From positions 188,001-252,000 of the forward strand of contig JAQFVV010013078.1 of the NCBI GenBank assembly GCA_028023455.1: DNA of 64,000 nucleotides, written 5' to 3'. The DNA is from Epiperipatus broadwayi (taxonomy: Eukaryota; Onychophora; Udeonychophora; Euonychophora; Peripatidae). The translations under genes were made by a program, and so were the position numbers. Under the pieces are notes generated by a model. That model searched no databases. It was given only the letters and a program-made list of their open reading frames with translations, and was not told where the DNA came from. Shown here one piece after another: positions 24,549-38,906 of this stretch. The first letter of the stretch is position 1, and each line of letters starts with the position of its first letter.

Positions 24549-24820
24549 TTATGTAAAAGATTGAAGTGGAGTTGGGCTGGACATATTGCTAGAAGAGATG
24601 ATAATAGATGGACAATTGAAATTTTAAACTGGATTCCAAGAGATTGTAAAAGACCCAGAAGGAGACCACATGTAAGATGGATGGATGAAATAAGAAAATG
24701 TGTAGGGGTGATGTGGAGAAGAGAAGCTAAAGATCGGAGAAGATGGATTAAACTTGGAGAGACCTTCATCATGCAGTGGATTGATAATGGTTGATAATGA
24801 TGATGATGATGATGAAGTGA
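24549..24820 (+). pseudogene. LINE family A, 3' end with GAT tail
   Basis: The frame reads LKWSWAGHIARRDDNRWTIE, then WIPRDCKRPRRRP, VRWMDEIRK and RREAKDRRRWIKLGETFIMQ, stopping at 24792-24794. This is the C-terminal tail that follows the RT domain in many invertebrate APE-type LINEs. A GATGAT microsatellite (24794-24816) follows as the 3' tail. Everything 5' is missing, which is typical of aborted target-primed reverse transcription. It is the best preserved of three copies. Confidence 0.85.
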
Positions 24821-27030
24821 TTTTAAAATTTTGTTAAATATTTCAACACCACTATGTCTTAAATATAGAGTTGTATTGTATGAATTAGCTTTTTAATGAG
24901 CAAAGATTTTTTGTTCAAATTTTGGTCTAAGAAAAATGGAAAGTTTTAAACTTTGCTTAACTGAAATGTATTTTATCCCCCAATACAAACAAACCTCCCA
25001 ATATTCACACACTGATACATATGTTACAGGATGATGGTTTACAAACGAAAAATTTAATTTCTGAGATAAAAAATGTTAGAACTATTTTTGGTACGCTTTG
25101 GTATCGATTTAATACGCGTTCTGAGTTTCTTTTACTTATCTGGAGGATTCGCAACGGAATCACTACTAACATTAATAAGTCATAAACGAACAAGTAAGGG
25201 TTTTGTTTTGTATCTATTGCGTTTACAAACATAAATAGAAAAAAATGTGTGTTGTGATAAATGAAATAAGTGTTTTTTTTTTTTTCTCAGCGTTTTGCAC
25301 AAAATAATGGGAACAATAAATACCGATTTTTCTTTCTTTTTTATCATGCGAATTTTTGGAATAGTGACAAATTGTTTAATTTTTTTCAGTTTCTTCATCT
25401 CGTGACCTGTAAGCTATGAGAGAGTTTTTTTAAAAAACTTTTGTTTAAGCGCTTGACCTCGTGATCTTTGATTCTCAATATTTTGTTTTGTCAATGACAG
25501 TTTTTTTTTTTTTTTGTCAGTTTTTCATTAAATAATAGCAGTGATTTTTATTAATTGGGGGAATTGTGATCTCATCAGCAGTAAGAAAGGGGAAAAAAAC
25601 CAGAAAAAGAAAGATCAAACGCTAATCATGATTTGTTAATACCATTTGTTAATGAAAATTTAAAAATCAAAAAACAGTTTTTCCTCTCATAGTTTGAAAA
25701 AACAAAATACCACCTGTTCACATTATTTGTTAAATAAAAGTTTGAAAGTTTTTACCCGTCAATCAATTGAACTGTTATTTCGAAAAAACACATATAATAA
25801 GCACATATTATTTTCTCGTTTATAATATTGTTGTATAGTAAAAAAAACACACGTTAAGCCGATGCTTTGACATATGAAAAAAATAAAACAAAACATTGCT
25901 AAATATCGCAATTGTTGATTAAAAATTAACAATATTTAATTATTTGTTCCAATAAAAAATGCACACACACATTATTTATTTTTGTTTATAAACACAATTC
26001 ACACACAAACAAATCCCTTAACTGTTCCATTTATTACTTAGTTTTTTTTTAGCGTTGTTTGGTGGCTTCTCCAATATATGTAAAAACATCCCAAAATTCA
26101 CGATAAATTAGTACTCACTTTTCATTATTCAATAAGATGTGCTATTTTAAATGTATGTGTATGTACATAATCTTCTGATGGATATTGTGGAGCAGCAGTA
26201 GCATATCTAATTGACATATCCATGACATATATTTAAATTTAAGCTGGACAAATTCTATTCAAGTTGAGGTTCTTTCTTTCAATACATTGCATAACAGTCC
26301 ATCTAAGCTATATTTTGGTACTTTTATTTTTCAATCAGACCTGCAATAAATTATCCCTTAGATAATTTTTAGAAAACTAGACCCATATAATAATATTAAT
26401 TATTTAATGTAACATTATTTATTCAATATATACACACAATTAAAATGGTACAATTATTATATTTGATCTAAGGCTTACTTTGATACATTTAGAAATAGGT
26501 CTTTCTGCAATATAGTTTTAATCACCAGCATATAATGAAGTTCAGTATCATTGCTAGTTAATAACCCATTGAAGATAGACTTTTCTTTCAGAATATAGCT
26601 GTTCAGCGTTATTTCATTAGTCAGTATTGCTCATAAGCTACATCTCGATGCCAGTTCCCAATTTAAGCATGTTTCATAGATATCTGGTCTATGTTGCTTT
26701 GCCTCTTCTTTTAATTAAGTAACTTTCTAATTAGTTCTGTAGCATTTATAAACTAATTAATATATTTTATCTCATATGAAATCTTTTTATTTAATGTTGA
26801 CTATTTTTTATATAATTAATATATACTTTATTAAACCTAAAATATCTTTCTAATATTATTAAATTTACTCTTTATAATATACATATATGTGTGTATTTTG
26901 AACACATACATAGCATTCTTCTCTCCACTTTAGTAATTTACTCTAGTTAATGAATGAAAATACAGCTATTCTGAGCTGGAAGAATAAAAAGGTAGGTGAT
27001 CAAATCTTCACTTTCCAGCAATGGGAAAAT
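24821..27030. other. Gene-free AT-rich stretch
   Basis: The frame pairs at 25005-25398 are low complexity. Two similar phrases (CTCGTGACCT near 25398 and CTCGTGATCT near 25457) are a small local repeat. Nothing else recognised. Confidence 0.5.
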
Positions 27031-27124
27031 TTGGTGGCCTACTGGTTAGCATAGTTGCTTTCCAAGCAGTTGTCCTGGGTTCGTTTCCTGGCCGGACGCT
27101 TTGACACATAAAAAAAAAGAAAAA
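27031..27124 (+). mobile_element. tRNA-derived SINE, subfamily 2
   Basis: TTGGTGGCCTACTGGTTAGC (A box), GGGTTCGTTTCC (B box), CCGGACGCTTTGACACAT and an A-rich tail. Sense is plus strand. Related to 45031, 54118, 54847 and 56338. Confidence 0.85.
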
Positions 27125-27904
27125 GTCTTCTTGACTTTTCCCCATTGAGGTTACGCTTTTGTTTTGCATAGGCTAATTGGAGACTGTTTTAGTTTATGAA
27201 TTTCTCAAAATTAGCTTAAATAATTCAAACAATAAGTATTTGCTTATTTTTCTATTACATTTATGTTTTATAGCTCATTATATTTTTAATATTTAATCAT
27301 GATTATCACGTGACTGTAAAAGCATCATGGAATTTCAGAAAAAGTAGAAAGTCATTAGAAAAAGAATTGAATTTTTTTTTTAATCTGAAAAAAATTAGTC
27401 ATTAAAAGTAATTTTCGTTTTAAAAAAATATATATTGGTTAATGAGTCAGACAATCATTATTACAAAAATTATTTGCTAATTATTTAAATGAAGTGTGTT
27501 TCTTTTAAAAGTAATTTGTTTTCTTTGTATACAATTAAACTCATTACAAGTTATATATTTCAATTTTATAAATTCAAAATGATTTTAAATGATAATTTTT
27601 TAAAAAAAAATAAAGCTGATAATAAATATATATTTTTTAAAGATTTATTATTTCTGAAAAAAATAAGTATTAAAAGATAAAAAAAGATTACAAGTTTGCA
27701 ACATTGCATTACTATACAAAGTGTTACTGGATTCTGCACATTTTGTTACACTAGCAATCAGTCATAAAGGATATAGTTATTCCAACTCCAGAAGAAAACA
27801 AGAAACAAAACAAAGCAATAAAATAAAACAAACTGCAGTAGGAATAAGTTTTACAATGAATATACAAATCAATGTATGAATCACAAACATGTCCACATAA
27901 CTGG
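27125..27904. other. Gene-free AT-rich stretch
   Basis: Frame 27489-27680 is Lys/Phe-rich low complexity and not called. Nothing else seen. Confidence 0.5.
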
Positions 27905-29335
27905 CTGGTCTATTTTTTGGTTTATTCGATATTTTGTGATGCTGTTTTTTTACCACTTCATAAGAAATCTGTTCTTATTGAAATAGTTTAATACCAGTCT
28001 AAGTATGACTCTCCAATTCACTTTATTCTCTGCAGAATCTTTCCAATGGAAATAATCACCATTGTACATCTTTAGGTTATCTTTGAGAAAATACTTCTAA
28101 TTTAAAAAGGGTCTTCTTTCTCATGATAATCAGGCTCAAGTTTGTTATAAAATATCCTTTTACGAAGTTTTACTTTGTTCATTTGTTTTACATAACCAGT
28201 GCAATGAAAGCATGATTTTATAATTATGGTGACTCAATAGTATCAGATCCAGCAAACTGAAGAACATAAGCATTCTTAAAACTTTTCTAAAGCATTTATA
28301 TTGTGTTGATTAGGGTGTCCAAGTTTCACAGCCATACAATAAAAATTAGGTAAAATAACAGCTTTATATACAGCTAATTTAGTTGCAGTAGTTATTTCAG
28401 AATGATAAAATACTCTAACTTTTAACTTGTTAAAAGCAGCAGCAACACATTGAATTCTGTGTTGCTTCTCAAGATCTAAGTCCACTTTTTACTTATAAAA
28501 CTACTAAAGATATTTAAATAGGTTTACAATCTCAAGTTAATAATCATTCAAGTTAAAAACTGCTGAATTGTTTTTTGGCAATGTCTAATAAAAATCTTAA
28601 GTTCTTTAAATGTCAATTATAAAACAAATTCTGTATATGTTGTATTTTAAACCTTGGAACCAATAAACATAACACAGTCATCATATTGTAAATCCAGAAT
28701 CCAAAAAAATGGAGATTTTGTTTTCATTTTTAATAGATTCAAATTAAAAAATTCCATTATCAAATTTCTAACACATTTTGATTTCAGTACTGTAAACTAC
28801 CTATAAACAGTTCCAAAAATAATTGTCATAAATAATGAAAAAATGTTGAAGCAAATATAATCCTTGTTTGACATCAATTCTTATACCAAATTTCTCAGAT
28901 TTTTCACCTGTAGTAATAATACATGCTCTCATTCCAACATGCAGTTACTGTATAATACAAAAAAATTTGATAGACAACTAATTAATATCAAACAATCTCA
29001 TATACTTGTTCAATTAACTGAATCAAATGCTCTAGCAAATCAGTATAAGCAATATATAAATCACTTTCTTTGTCTCCAATACTTTTGTTGCATTTTCCTG
29101 CCAACAAAAGTCACGATTAGAGCATTATTTGCCTTTCTAAAGCCACAGCAAATTTTTGGTAACCATTCATTTATGACTAGAAGCAATCTATGCAACAAAA
29201 TCATTGCAAGTACATTTCCTGTAAAAACATTACAGGATCACCATTTCATATGCTTACACATGCTGTTAATAAGAGTACCAAACTTTCCATACAGTAGTGC
29301 CACCAAGTACAAGCTTTCATAGTGAATAAATGCAG
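27905..29335 (-). pseudogene. LINE family B copy 1, RT region
   Basis: Decayed LINE on the minus strand. RT motif A appears as AFDSVN (about 29010-29037) and motif C as LQYDD (about 28655-28690), where functional relatives have LQYADD. The best frame, 28485-28276, reads LEKQHRIQCVAAAFNKLKVR and LAVYKAVILPNFYCMAVKLG, the segment after the RT core. Many stops and frameshifts. It aligns along its length with 44530-46080. The 3' part is near 27905; the 5' part resumes beyond an inserted family F repeat, at about 29865-30020. Confidence 0.8.
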
Positions 29336-29339
29336 GAAG

Positions 29340-29862
29340 ATTTGTCATAAAATTCCTATCTAGTACCTAGTCATCCAATATCCCCAGACTAGTTTCTAGA
29401 TTGGGGCTTTCATCAGTGAGAAGCCTTGGTGATAATGTAATGTTTTGATGATTTTATATCTATTCTGTCCATAAGATAATGGGGACTGTGGTGTTTGAAA
29501 AACCAAAGACACCAAAATGTATAGATGCTGAACTGTGTTTAGATCTATATTACTATACAAGGAAATGAGCTTGGGTTGGAAACATTATGGTCTTTTTCTC
29601 TTGGGCTTCTAGTTTTATAGTTAGCCAAATGGGTAAAAGGTTGCTGCTGGAGGGTTGCATTAGATCCTAAGATCTAGGTGCAGGGTTCTCAAATCCAAGG
29701 CTCCTCAATGATGAAAGCTACAAGCTAGAAACTAGGTTGAGTTGTTGGATGAGTAGGTACTAGAAAGAAATTTTATGCACAAACCTTCATATATCCATTG
29801 ATTATGAAAGCATGCACATGGTGGTGCTACTATATGGACAGTTTGGTATTCATATTTCTTGT
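29340..29862. mobile_element. Repeat family F copy inserted in LINE B
   Basis: Contains CTAGTCATCCAATATCCCCA, CTTTCATCAGTGAGAAGCC, then TGCTGAACTGTGTTTAGATC, TTGCATTAGATCCTAAGATC and AAACTAGGTTGAG, in the order of the other family F copies. LINE B homology stops at about 29335 and resumes at about 29865, so this is a nested insertion. Confidence 0.65.
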
Positions 29863-29864
29863 AG

Positions 29865-30020
29865 AGGTTTTTTAATGATATTTCATGAAAATTATTGCAA
29901 TCCTGTCTATCATCTTAATTTTTTAAAATTGGAGCAATTGAAGTATTCTTAAAATCAGGAAACACAACTTCATGGGTATTCTATTGCTTTCTTTATGTAA
30001 CTTATCAAAACATTTAAACC
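29865..30020 (-). pseudogene. LINE family B copy 1, upstream piece
   Basis: Matches copy 2 at about 45850-46050 (shared phrases AAAATTGGAGCAATTGAAGT / AAAATTGGAACAATAGAAGT, and AACTTCATGG). It belongs to the LINE at 27905-29335 and is split from it by the insertion. Confidence 0.6.
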
Positions 30021-32529
30021 AGAAGCCCATTTTTATAATGAAATATATATAGCAAGGCATATCACACATGTGTGGTTTATAAGAACACATTCACAACCCT
30101 TACAGAATTAATATTACTATTAAAATTAATAAAGTGCTAAATCTATAATTTTGATCTGCACAACTACTATACACCAGTTCATGGATTAGCATACATAAAA
30201 CATGCTAAAAGGGGTAATTAATGTGATCTAGTTTACAGATTAAATCCAAATAGTTTATATTATAAACTGGGGAGAAAAAATGGGACTTAACTAATTATTC
30301 ATAATATGCTTTATAACATCATCATTGTGATTATTTAACTAGACAATTTATTATCATGCAAACCTTAATTATAATAAGATAAAACATAGTAGCCTAACTT
30401 ACATATATATAATAGGTTTCAGAATGGAAATTTATGTGTGTGCTGATGAGAAGCATAAATCCATTACATGAGAGCTTCTAATCATCTCTCTCAATTATTA
30501 ATACTCTCCATTTTGAATTATGGCATATCATAAATCAATGAAATAAACAAATAAAATAAAATAAGATAGGCATGACCACAAATTTGGACAGTATAGATAT
30601 AATAACTGCATTCAGGACAATTATTAAATTATTATTATTCATTTAATAGGCAAGATTGTTACAGTTATCATTAGATTTAATTTCATTATGTAAGATTTAA
30701 ATAACAGAGTCTATTACTGGGAGATTTATAAGTTTATGTACATTCAATTAATATAGCTAGCATTAGAAACTTTAAGATTACATTAATTTAAGATTTATTT
30801 TAAGAGTTCTGTGGGAAGAGATTTTACCAACAATCTTCTAGCTGAAGCATCCTTCATGATGTTTGACACTGATATTCTTCATTGGGCTGCTTATCTAATG
30901 TCTTTGTGGAAGGCTTTTAGTCTCAAACTCCTCCATCTCAATAGACCAGTCTTCCAAAGGAAGATGACAAGAACTGAGCTTCTAGCCACTCATTTTCATT
31001 GTTAAAATGGGTGTAACCCCTGACAGCAACTGAATCATTAACTTAAGAGAGTAAATCCTTAGTGCTTAATTTTTTTTTTTATATTAACTCCTTGACTCCC
31101 CCTGCAAAAGCCATGAACTTGTTTACAGTTTATAAAATTTTAATCTTAAGTTTTAACATAGTTTTATTAACATTAGAAAAGACAAAATTGAAGCCTAAGT
31201 TATTCATAAAATAGTGCAGCTTGACTGTTTTTCTTTTGTCTTAAAATCTATTTTAGAATTTATTTTAAAAACCTGCTCTTGGTTTCCACAAAATTAAACC
31301 AGGTGCATGTAATGTGAGATTTTCCAAGAAACAGATGATCTTTTAAAAGAGATTTAAGTTTTGTAAACATTCTGCTATATGTGTAATCTTGTCACCTCTG
31401 GAATTGAAATTTGTGTGTGAACAAAAGTAAATTTGTACTCTAATTTTATAATAATTTAAAGATAAAATAATTTAATTGTGTTGCAACACTTATCAAATCT
31501 ATTGCATTGCAGCTTTATTCAACAATGTTTACACAACTTACTTTTAATTTAATATATATAATTTATAACTAAGTATACACATTATAACTATGTGCATACA
31601 GACATTAATATATTAGATGTGTACAAATATATAAATATATGCATATATACATAAATATACTTTATTATACATTAATATATGTAAACCTATGATAATATAC
31701 ATGGACTTGGATGGATTTGAACTAACGATAACTACTACTATGGGACATAGTAGGTGAAACGGGTTGTTAGACAAACTAATATCATTTCAATTTATATATG
31801 AATGTGTGGGTGTGTGAATGTTGAAAAGTTTTGAGCACAAACAATTCAATAAACAATATTATCCAAAATAAAAATTAATGAAATCCATTATACTGTTCTT
31901 TCATATTAATTATAATAAATAGTAAAAATCATATACAACATCTATATAAAAATGTATATTAATATTAGTAATCAAATCTTATTAACAAAATATGAATTAT
32001 TATACATTATATATGTGAGATGAATTTGGAATGAAATATTATGAATACCACAATGCTACTGCATACGGTGTATTGAAATGTTCTTTACAAAAAAATGAAA
32101 TGAATATCTGCTTATTTATAACCATATAAAAAATACTATAAATAGCCAGACTAATACTGATTGCTTTCAATGTTTTTGACCATGAAAAATATTGCAACTT
32201 TAAATTTAATTTCAGATCACATTAGAATATTGCACAAGGATAGATATCATAGAGAAGAACTAAAAAGGCAATTTTTATAAATCTATTTAAAGACTTTATA
32301 TTAAAAATAATGTGATATCTGTTACTTATCCACATATTATCAGTGAGTAGTGATTATGATATAAATAATATGATTTCTGTATAAGTTATATATTATTAAT
32401 ATATATTTTAACTAGTTATTATAATTTAAATGCATACAGTATTATATAGTTTTTAGTGGGAAACTTATTGATCTATATATGTATGTAGCTGAGAAATTAT
32501 TATAGTATTGCATTAAGGGATTTAATACT
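30021..32529. other. Gene-free AT-rich stretch
   Basis: Frame 30811-31005 has no recognised domain. No RNA or element seen. Confidence 0.5.
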
Positions 32530-32925
32530 ATTTATGTGTGGGTTTACTCATGGATCTGAGACTAGGACATTTAATAGAAAATGAATACCAAGACTTCAGA
32601 CCACTCAAAGAAGTATGGAGAGATGAACATTAAGAGTAACAAGAAGAGACTGAAAATGCTATATATGGGTAAGAGAACAAACAGGTGTTACTGACCTCAT
32701 TTAAAAAAGAGTTGGGCTGGACATATTTCTAAAAGAGATGATAATAGATGGATAATTGAAATCTTAAACTGGATTCCAAGAGATTGTAAAAGAGCCACAA
32801 AGAGATCACATTGTGAGCTGGATAGATGAAATAAGAAAGTGTGCAGGGGTGATGTAGAGAAGAGAAGCTAAATAATTACTATCTAGTAATAATTGTTAAT
32901 GGTTAATGATGATGATGTGTAGGTT
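32530..32925 (+). pseudogene. LINE family A, longer decayed 3' end
   Basis: Begins with a decayed form of the GCETWT motif, passes through ERLTLRVTRRD-like sequence and WAGH to the same tail as 24549-24784, with stops and indels, ending in a GATGATG tail near 32910. It is older than the copy at 24549. Confidence 0.75.
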
Positions 32926-35900
32926 TGACTGCAAATATATTTAAGTTTTAATATCAATAAGTTCACGTCAGGATATTGTTTCAGATGAGAAAGTTAAAGT
33001 ATTTAAATCTTTAGTTACTTAATAAATCAGATGTTGATACTTCTATAATAATGCAGATATATTTGGGCCAGGGATATTATCTAGTTTAATAAATGATTAG
33101 TAAATGTTAATATATTTCCATAAAATTGTTTGTATCAAAGTTATCAGTGCAGAAAATTTAAAACTCGTCAATTAAACAATAGTAATTTGCTATCTATCTA
33201 TTTATCTAGCTAAGGTGAAAGATGTAATGCTATAAAAATAATTATCTGATGAGAAAGGTGGTAAATAGTGTGGAATTTATATTAAAAAAACTGTACATTA
33301 CTTTTATTGGTTATGTATACATATCTCATCATTAGACTTATAAAAGTATGCCCAATTTCTTTCAACTAAAAAGCTTCTCTTTTATTGCTCTAGAATAGTT
33401 TCAAGTTTTTCATAAGAAATTATAACAAATAGAACCTATATGTTATTTTAGAGTCATCAGTATTAAATCAGCCGATGCCAAAACAGAGTTTATCTAATCA
33501 AGTTCTCGGTAAGAATAAAAAAAGCATTACCGATCTTTACTTAATGTTGAGTTCTATCTTAAAGTGCAATAAGCATTCAAACTTATCTATTAATCAAACC
33601 AAAAATCAAAAAGACTTTATCTTTATAAAATCTTTTTTTAACTAATAAAAATATTTGTTAGAAAATAAATTTGAATCATTAGAATTAGTAAGTAGTAATA
33701 TTAAATATACATTACCAAATAATATTTATATGGCGGCCATTTTAAAAAAAGTTAAACATATATTCAGACACAGAAATTTGAAAACATTTTCTAAAGTGAT
33801 TTATAATAGTTATTCTGGGAAAGAGCAATTTCAGAAGTGTTTTTAAAATATTTTTTTCCCGGCGCTGTTCAAAAACGGTTTTTCAACTTGTTTCAAAAGA
33901 AATTAAATAACATTAAATTTGGCAATCTTTATAACCTTAATCTATGTCCAATTTAATAAGTTCATGTGGATTGCTATTGGTGGGGCTAACTCACTCTTTC
34001 TTTGATTCTTTTAATTTTGTAAATATGTTGGATCAGTTAACAGCTGAAGTTGGGCTCGACAAACCATAGACAAAAAGTGATGAAGTTGCCTCTTATAATG
34101 AAAATCCCCATAAGCAAACCTTTATGGTGTGTTGTATTGGTGTTTTGGTGTTAATTTATTAATCAATATTCTACAGCCCTGAAGAGGGAACATCGTTGAA
34201 AGTAAATATGGTTCATCTCCCTAGGCAGAGTGAGCAAACGGTCAAAGTAAAACCCTATCTCACAAGAAAGTGGCTTGTTGGAAGGCTTGAGTTTAGCTTT
34301 AGAAGAAGTCCAATTTTTGGCTCTAGATTCATCTTTTATATTTCTTTATATGGCAAAGTTTGTACAGGTGAGAGCTATGTCTGGGATAATTGTTGAAAAA
34401 AGAGATGGCTCCCATATGAAGTTTCATTGGTTTTATTTGAGTTAAAGGTGTGAGAATTTTGCAATGTCAATTAAGCTTGTGTCAGCCAACCATCATTAAT
34501 TGGAGGTGGAGTATCTGTAGGATGATAGATAGAAAGGTGAGTCATCAGAAAACCCTTAAGTCTTGTAATGAGGTTTTTGTTTCTGTAGACAAGCTGAAGT
34601 GAATGCGTGACAAGCCATTAGTCTGTTGGTTCTGCCTCTTCTTAAGCTAATAGCAACGTTTTCCCTTCCACATTAATCTAGAGCAAGGGTTTATATTCTG
34701 GATAAATTTTGATGAGAATTTATGCGCTGTGTAGCATTCTGGGGAAAGTAACATGTTGAGTGGGCTGCTTTTGCAAATAATGATGTATAAACTTTGAAAG
34801 TGAATCAATTATTTTCTTGCAGAATTCATGATAGTGTCTTGTATTAATTTCCTCATTGCTGCATGAGAGAGCTCATTGGTAAGCCCAAAATTTTGTGGCA
34901 TAGCTGTGAAAAGGGATGGAATGGATTTTCCGATGAGTCTCCATACAGCAGTTTTCTAAGGTTAAACCAGCCTGACTCTTGGTGAAATTGTCCTAATTTG
35001 ATTGGGGGGGGGGGGGGGGCCCCGACTTTAAACACTTTTATCCTTTGTTGGCAAATGTTTTATGTGCTTCTGAATATGTTGACGGTGTATTAATAATAAT
35101 AGTGATAATTGAATATAATAGAAATTATTTTCTTATCATTAGAAACTTTATATATATAATAGAGAAAAAAACCTCAGCATAGAAAATTATAGTGCATAAG
35201 TTACCATATTCATTTATTTTTTACTAAACCTACTTAAACTAAATGTATTCAGTTTAGCTTTTTTTAATATCCACTTTTTGCATAATAAAAGGCTACATTT
35301 AGGTTAGTGACCCAATTGTGGGAAAAATCTCAACTAGTCTGAAACACTAAAATATTATATTTATTTGAACTATGATCAAAATCTGTAGTAGTACAAAAAT
35401 ATTTTGGATTATTATACATATTAATGCCTCATGCAAACAATTTGATTATTAAAATTATTTTTGTTTTTTTATAATCTTGGTAGCTTTCTTTATCTATGAA
35501 TATAAATATATTGATCTAAAGTTATGTACCATAACTTCTAATGTCAGATTATTTAAGAAAGTTTGCAGAGACTATGGTCTTTGTACAAACATCCTGAACA
35601 GATACAGTCAGAAATGTTCTTAATCAAGCAAAATTCTACTACTTATTCAAATAGGACCTTGATTAGAAAGACATTTTGGATCATTAGGATTGACAAAAAT
35701 TATTAGTACTAAATAAGATGAGATTGCTTTACTAGATCTGCAATAAATTCTGCTATTTTTGCCTAGATGCTAATTAATCTGTTAGATTAAAGAAAGAGAT
35801 TTTATTGTATGTGTTTTAATATCAAATTAGATTAAATTTTTGTTTATTTGTTCTTTAGAACTATTTTTTTTATTAAAATAGGAATGGCTTTTTGAATCAA

Positions 35901-36569
35901 ATATTAATTTTATTATATTTGAGATGTAATTTTTTAAATATTTTTTTTAAAAAAACTCAAAAGAAACTTTACTTCATCAAAACGATATTATGTTTTATTT
36001 GGACAACAAAGAGAAATCTATTTGGTCCAGTTGAAGTTTATTGCATTACAGTTATAAAATTATCATCTAAAATAGACACATCCTTTAATAAATTTCTATA
36101 ACTAATAGTGACCAATTTATTAGACAAAATTAATTTATTCTGAATTAAGAAAAATGTTTTAGCTACAAGTATTACTCTGTTTTTAGAAACAATTAAAAAT
36201 TTGTTCTAACATAGCGTTTTTTCAAGTAATTATTATTTGTCAATTAAAGTTATTTGAGATTTCTAAATCTTGGTGTATACATAGGCTGTCACTTTCAATT
36301 GAGTAATTTCACAATATGCTTATATGCTGAAAAAAAATGCAATGTTAGATTATGATTTCATCACTATTAAAATCATAAAACAATTGATAGTATTTTGTCC
36401 CATGGACAGATCCAGAGAATAGACACATCATCAACTTACCCATTCTTCCACTTCATTCTCTTTATTACCCAGCTCTGTAATTCTTTCCTTCTCTTATATC
36501 ATCTAACAATGTCAATCTTTTTAATTTTTCCATCTTGCTTCCATTCACCATACTATCTTTTTAATATAT
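32926..36569. other. Gene-free stretch with a GC-richer block at 33850-35040
   Basis: Frames such as 33655-33846 and 34853-35035 (minus) have no recognised domain. The block 33850-35040 is less AT-rich than its flanks. It contains CCCTGAAGAGGG at about 34170, a phrase like those near Penelope-type termini, and a G16 run followed by CCCC at 35004-35023. It may be an old element that cannot be assigned. Confidence 0.45.
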
Positions 36570-38761
36570 GATCAATTCAGTTTCTCTTTCCCTTTCTAAT
36601 TTCCTCAATCAATCTATTTACTCTTTTCAAAACTTCATTTGTTATTTTATTTATCTAACTTATTTTTTCTATTTTTCTTCATGCTTTTATCTCAAAGGCT
36701 TCCAATCTGTTCCTAATTTTATTACTCATTGTCCATGTTTTACACCCATATAGCAGTATACTCCACATACAATATTTAGTTAATCTTTTTATTAATTTCC
36801 TCTTCAAAGATCCACATAATATTTTCCTCTTAATAATTTTCTGTTTTGCCAATATTATTATTCTTTTAACTTCATATTCACTTCTTCCATCCTCACTCAA
36901 CCAACTACCTAAATCACTGTATCTGTTGAGCTATGTTATCATGGATTATAATTTGCAATCTTTTTGCAGTCCTCCCTTATTCAATATTCCACAAATCTTT
37001 CCTAAAATTTATTCAACCATATCCTGAAGACACTTTTCATCTTCAGCTATAAGAGCCATATCATCTGCAAATCTTATACATTTTATTATTCTACCTCCAA
37101 AATTTGGTATTACACTTGTCTTTTAAATAAATATTAAAAAAACAGGAGACATACTACATCCTTGCCTAACTTCTCTTTCTATATTCTCTTCATCAGTCTC
37201 ATTATTTTCCAATCTAACTTTATCCTTTGCCCAGTATGCATACACCAAATCAATCTTCTCTCTTTTTAAAATACTCTTTTATTTTTTAAGAAGGTCCTAA
37301 GTTTATTCCAGATTACTCTATGAAATGTTTTTTTTTTTCAAATCCACAAAATATATACCATTTTCTTTATCTTTTCCAATATATCTCTCTGCAATTGTTC
37401 AAACAAAATCAATAGCATCTCTTGTTACTTTTCTCTCTCTGAAAACCAAACTTTCCTTCTCCAATATATTACTCTACCTTACCATAAATTACTTGAGTTA
37501 AAGTCCTTAAAAAACTTGAACAGCTTGAGATAACAAACTTAATGTCCTGCACTCTTCACATTTAATAGTTTTCTTCTTTTTAGCAATTGGAATCATTATA
37601 GTCAATAAAAATCTTCACACCAAACTCCACTATTATATATCAAATTGCAAAGTCCAACTATTTACTTCATAGTAAATTCTCCCATTTCATTCAAAAATTC
37701 TATAGGTATTGCATCAAATCCAACAGCTTTACCATCCTTCATTTGTGCAGTTGACTTTATTACTTCATCTGGCAATATGTCTATAATGCCTTTATCATCT
37801 ACTTCAATATCTTCTTTATTTTCAAGTACATAATTAAACTGAAATATTTTCTCTTCTAAATAGATGCTGAAGGTATTCTTTCCATCTTTTTAATATATCA
37901 TTGCTATCAGTTAATCTCTTTCCATTCTTAACCACAACATCTTTTCATCTGTTGAAGGATTTCTATCTGTCTACATTCTTGTTCCAACTATTTTTCTTTT
38001 GCTAAATCTGTTTCTCTTTTATCTCATTATTAATTTTTATATGAAATTGTCCTTTCCTCAGTATTGACATTTTCCATTTTTTTTGTACTTCCATCTTTTC
38101 CAACATACTTTCCATTATGCAAGGTAATTTAACTTTTTTTAACCAGCTAGTGCATATTTCATTTTTTGCTGTTTTCAATACTCACTCTTTAATCCTATAC
38201 CAATAATTATCAGAACTATTAATATATTCCTCATCTTTATTAATTATTTTTATTGCACTTTCATATATTAACCCAATTTTTCCTTTTTCCAATTCTCTCA
38301 ATTTATCTATGTTTAATCTTACATTTTTTTTTCACTCTTTTTATTTTTTTTATATTCAACAATAATTTAGTCATAAACAAATTATGATCAGAGTTTATAT
38401 CAGCTCCAGGAAAAACATGCAAATCCTTAACAGCATTATTGTATCTACCTTGAATCAATATATAATCAATTTGATAAGATTCTCTATCACTTAGAATTTT
38501 CCATGTATGCCATCTTCTTATATGGTTTTTAAAGCAAGTGTCTGCAATCACAAACCCATTCTTCTTACAAAATTGTCCAAACAATCTATCTCTTTATTTT
38601 TTTAACAATGCTATAATTTCCAACAATTTTTTTTTTATCTTTCCCCATAACAGCATTCAAATCCCCTAATAGCAATGTGCATGCATTTCCCCCCTCATAA
38701 TGGATATTTTCCTCTATCTTTATATTTTTTATGAATTTCAATAATGTCATGACTAGTAGTT

Positions 38762-38870
38762 TTTTTTTTTAAAGTGTCATAGCATCGGCCGGAACATGAA
38801 CCTGCAACCCGGGCAACTGCTTAGCAAGTGCAAGGCAGTTGTGCTGACCTCTTGACCACCAATGCAAGAC
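38762..38870 (-). mobile_element. SINE subfamily 1, first unit of a dimer
   Basis: Poly-T followed by AAGTGTCATAGCATCGGCC and ending CCACCAATGCAAGAC. Its left flank is the duplication GACTAGTAGTT (38751-38761), but its right side has no match to that. The partner duplication lies after the second unit. Confidence 0.88.
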
Positions 38871-38906
38871 AAAATATATGTCAGGTGATCTAATGCAATT
38901 GTATAA
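38871..38906. other. Linker between dimer units
   Basis: 36 bases that are neither SINE nor the flanking LINE; they travelled with the dimer. Confidence 0.6.

Noticed and set aside
28864-29322. 152-codon plus-strand frame
   Set aside because: It is antisense to LINE B, whose RT motif A reads on the other strand.
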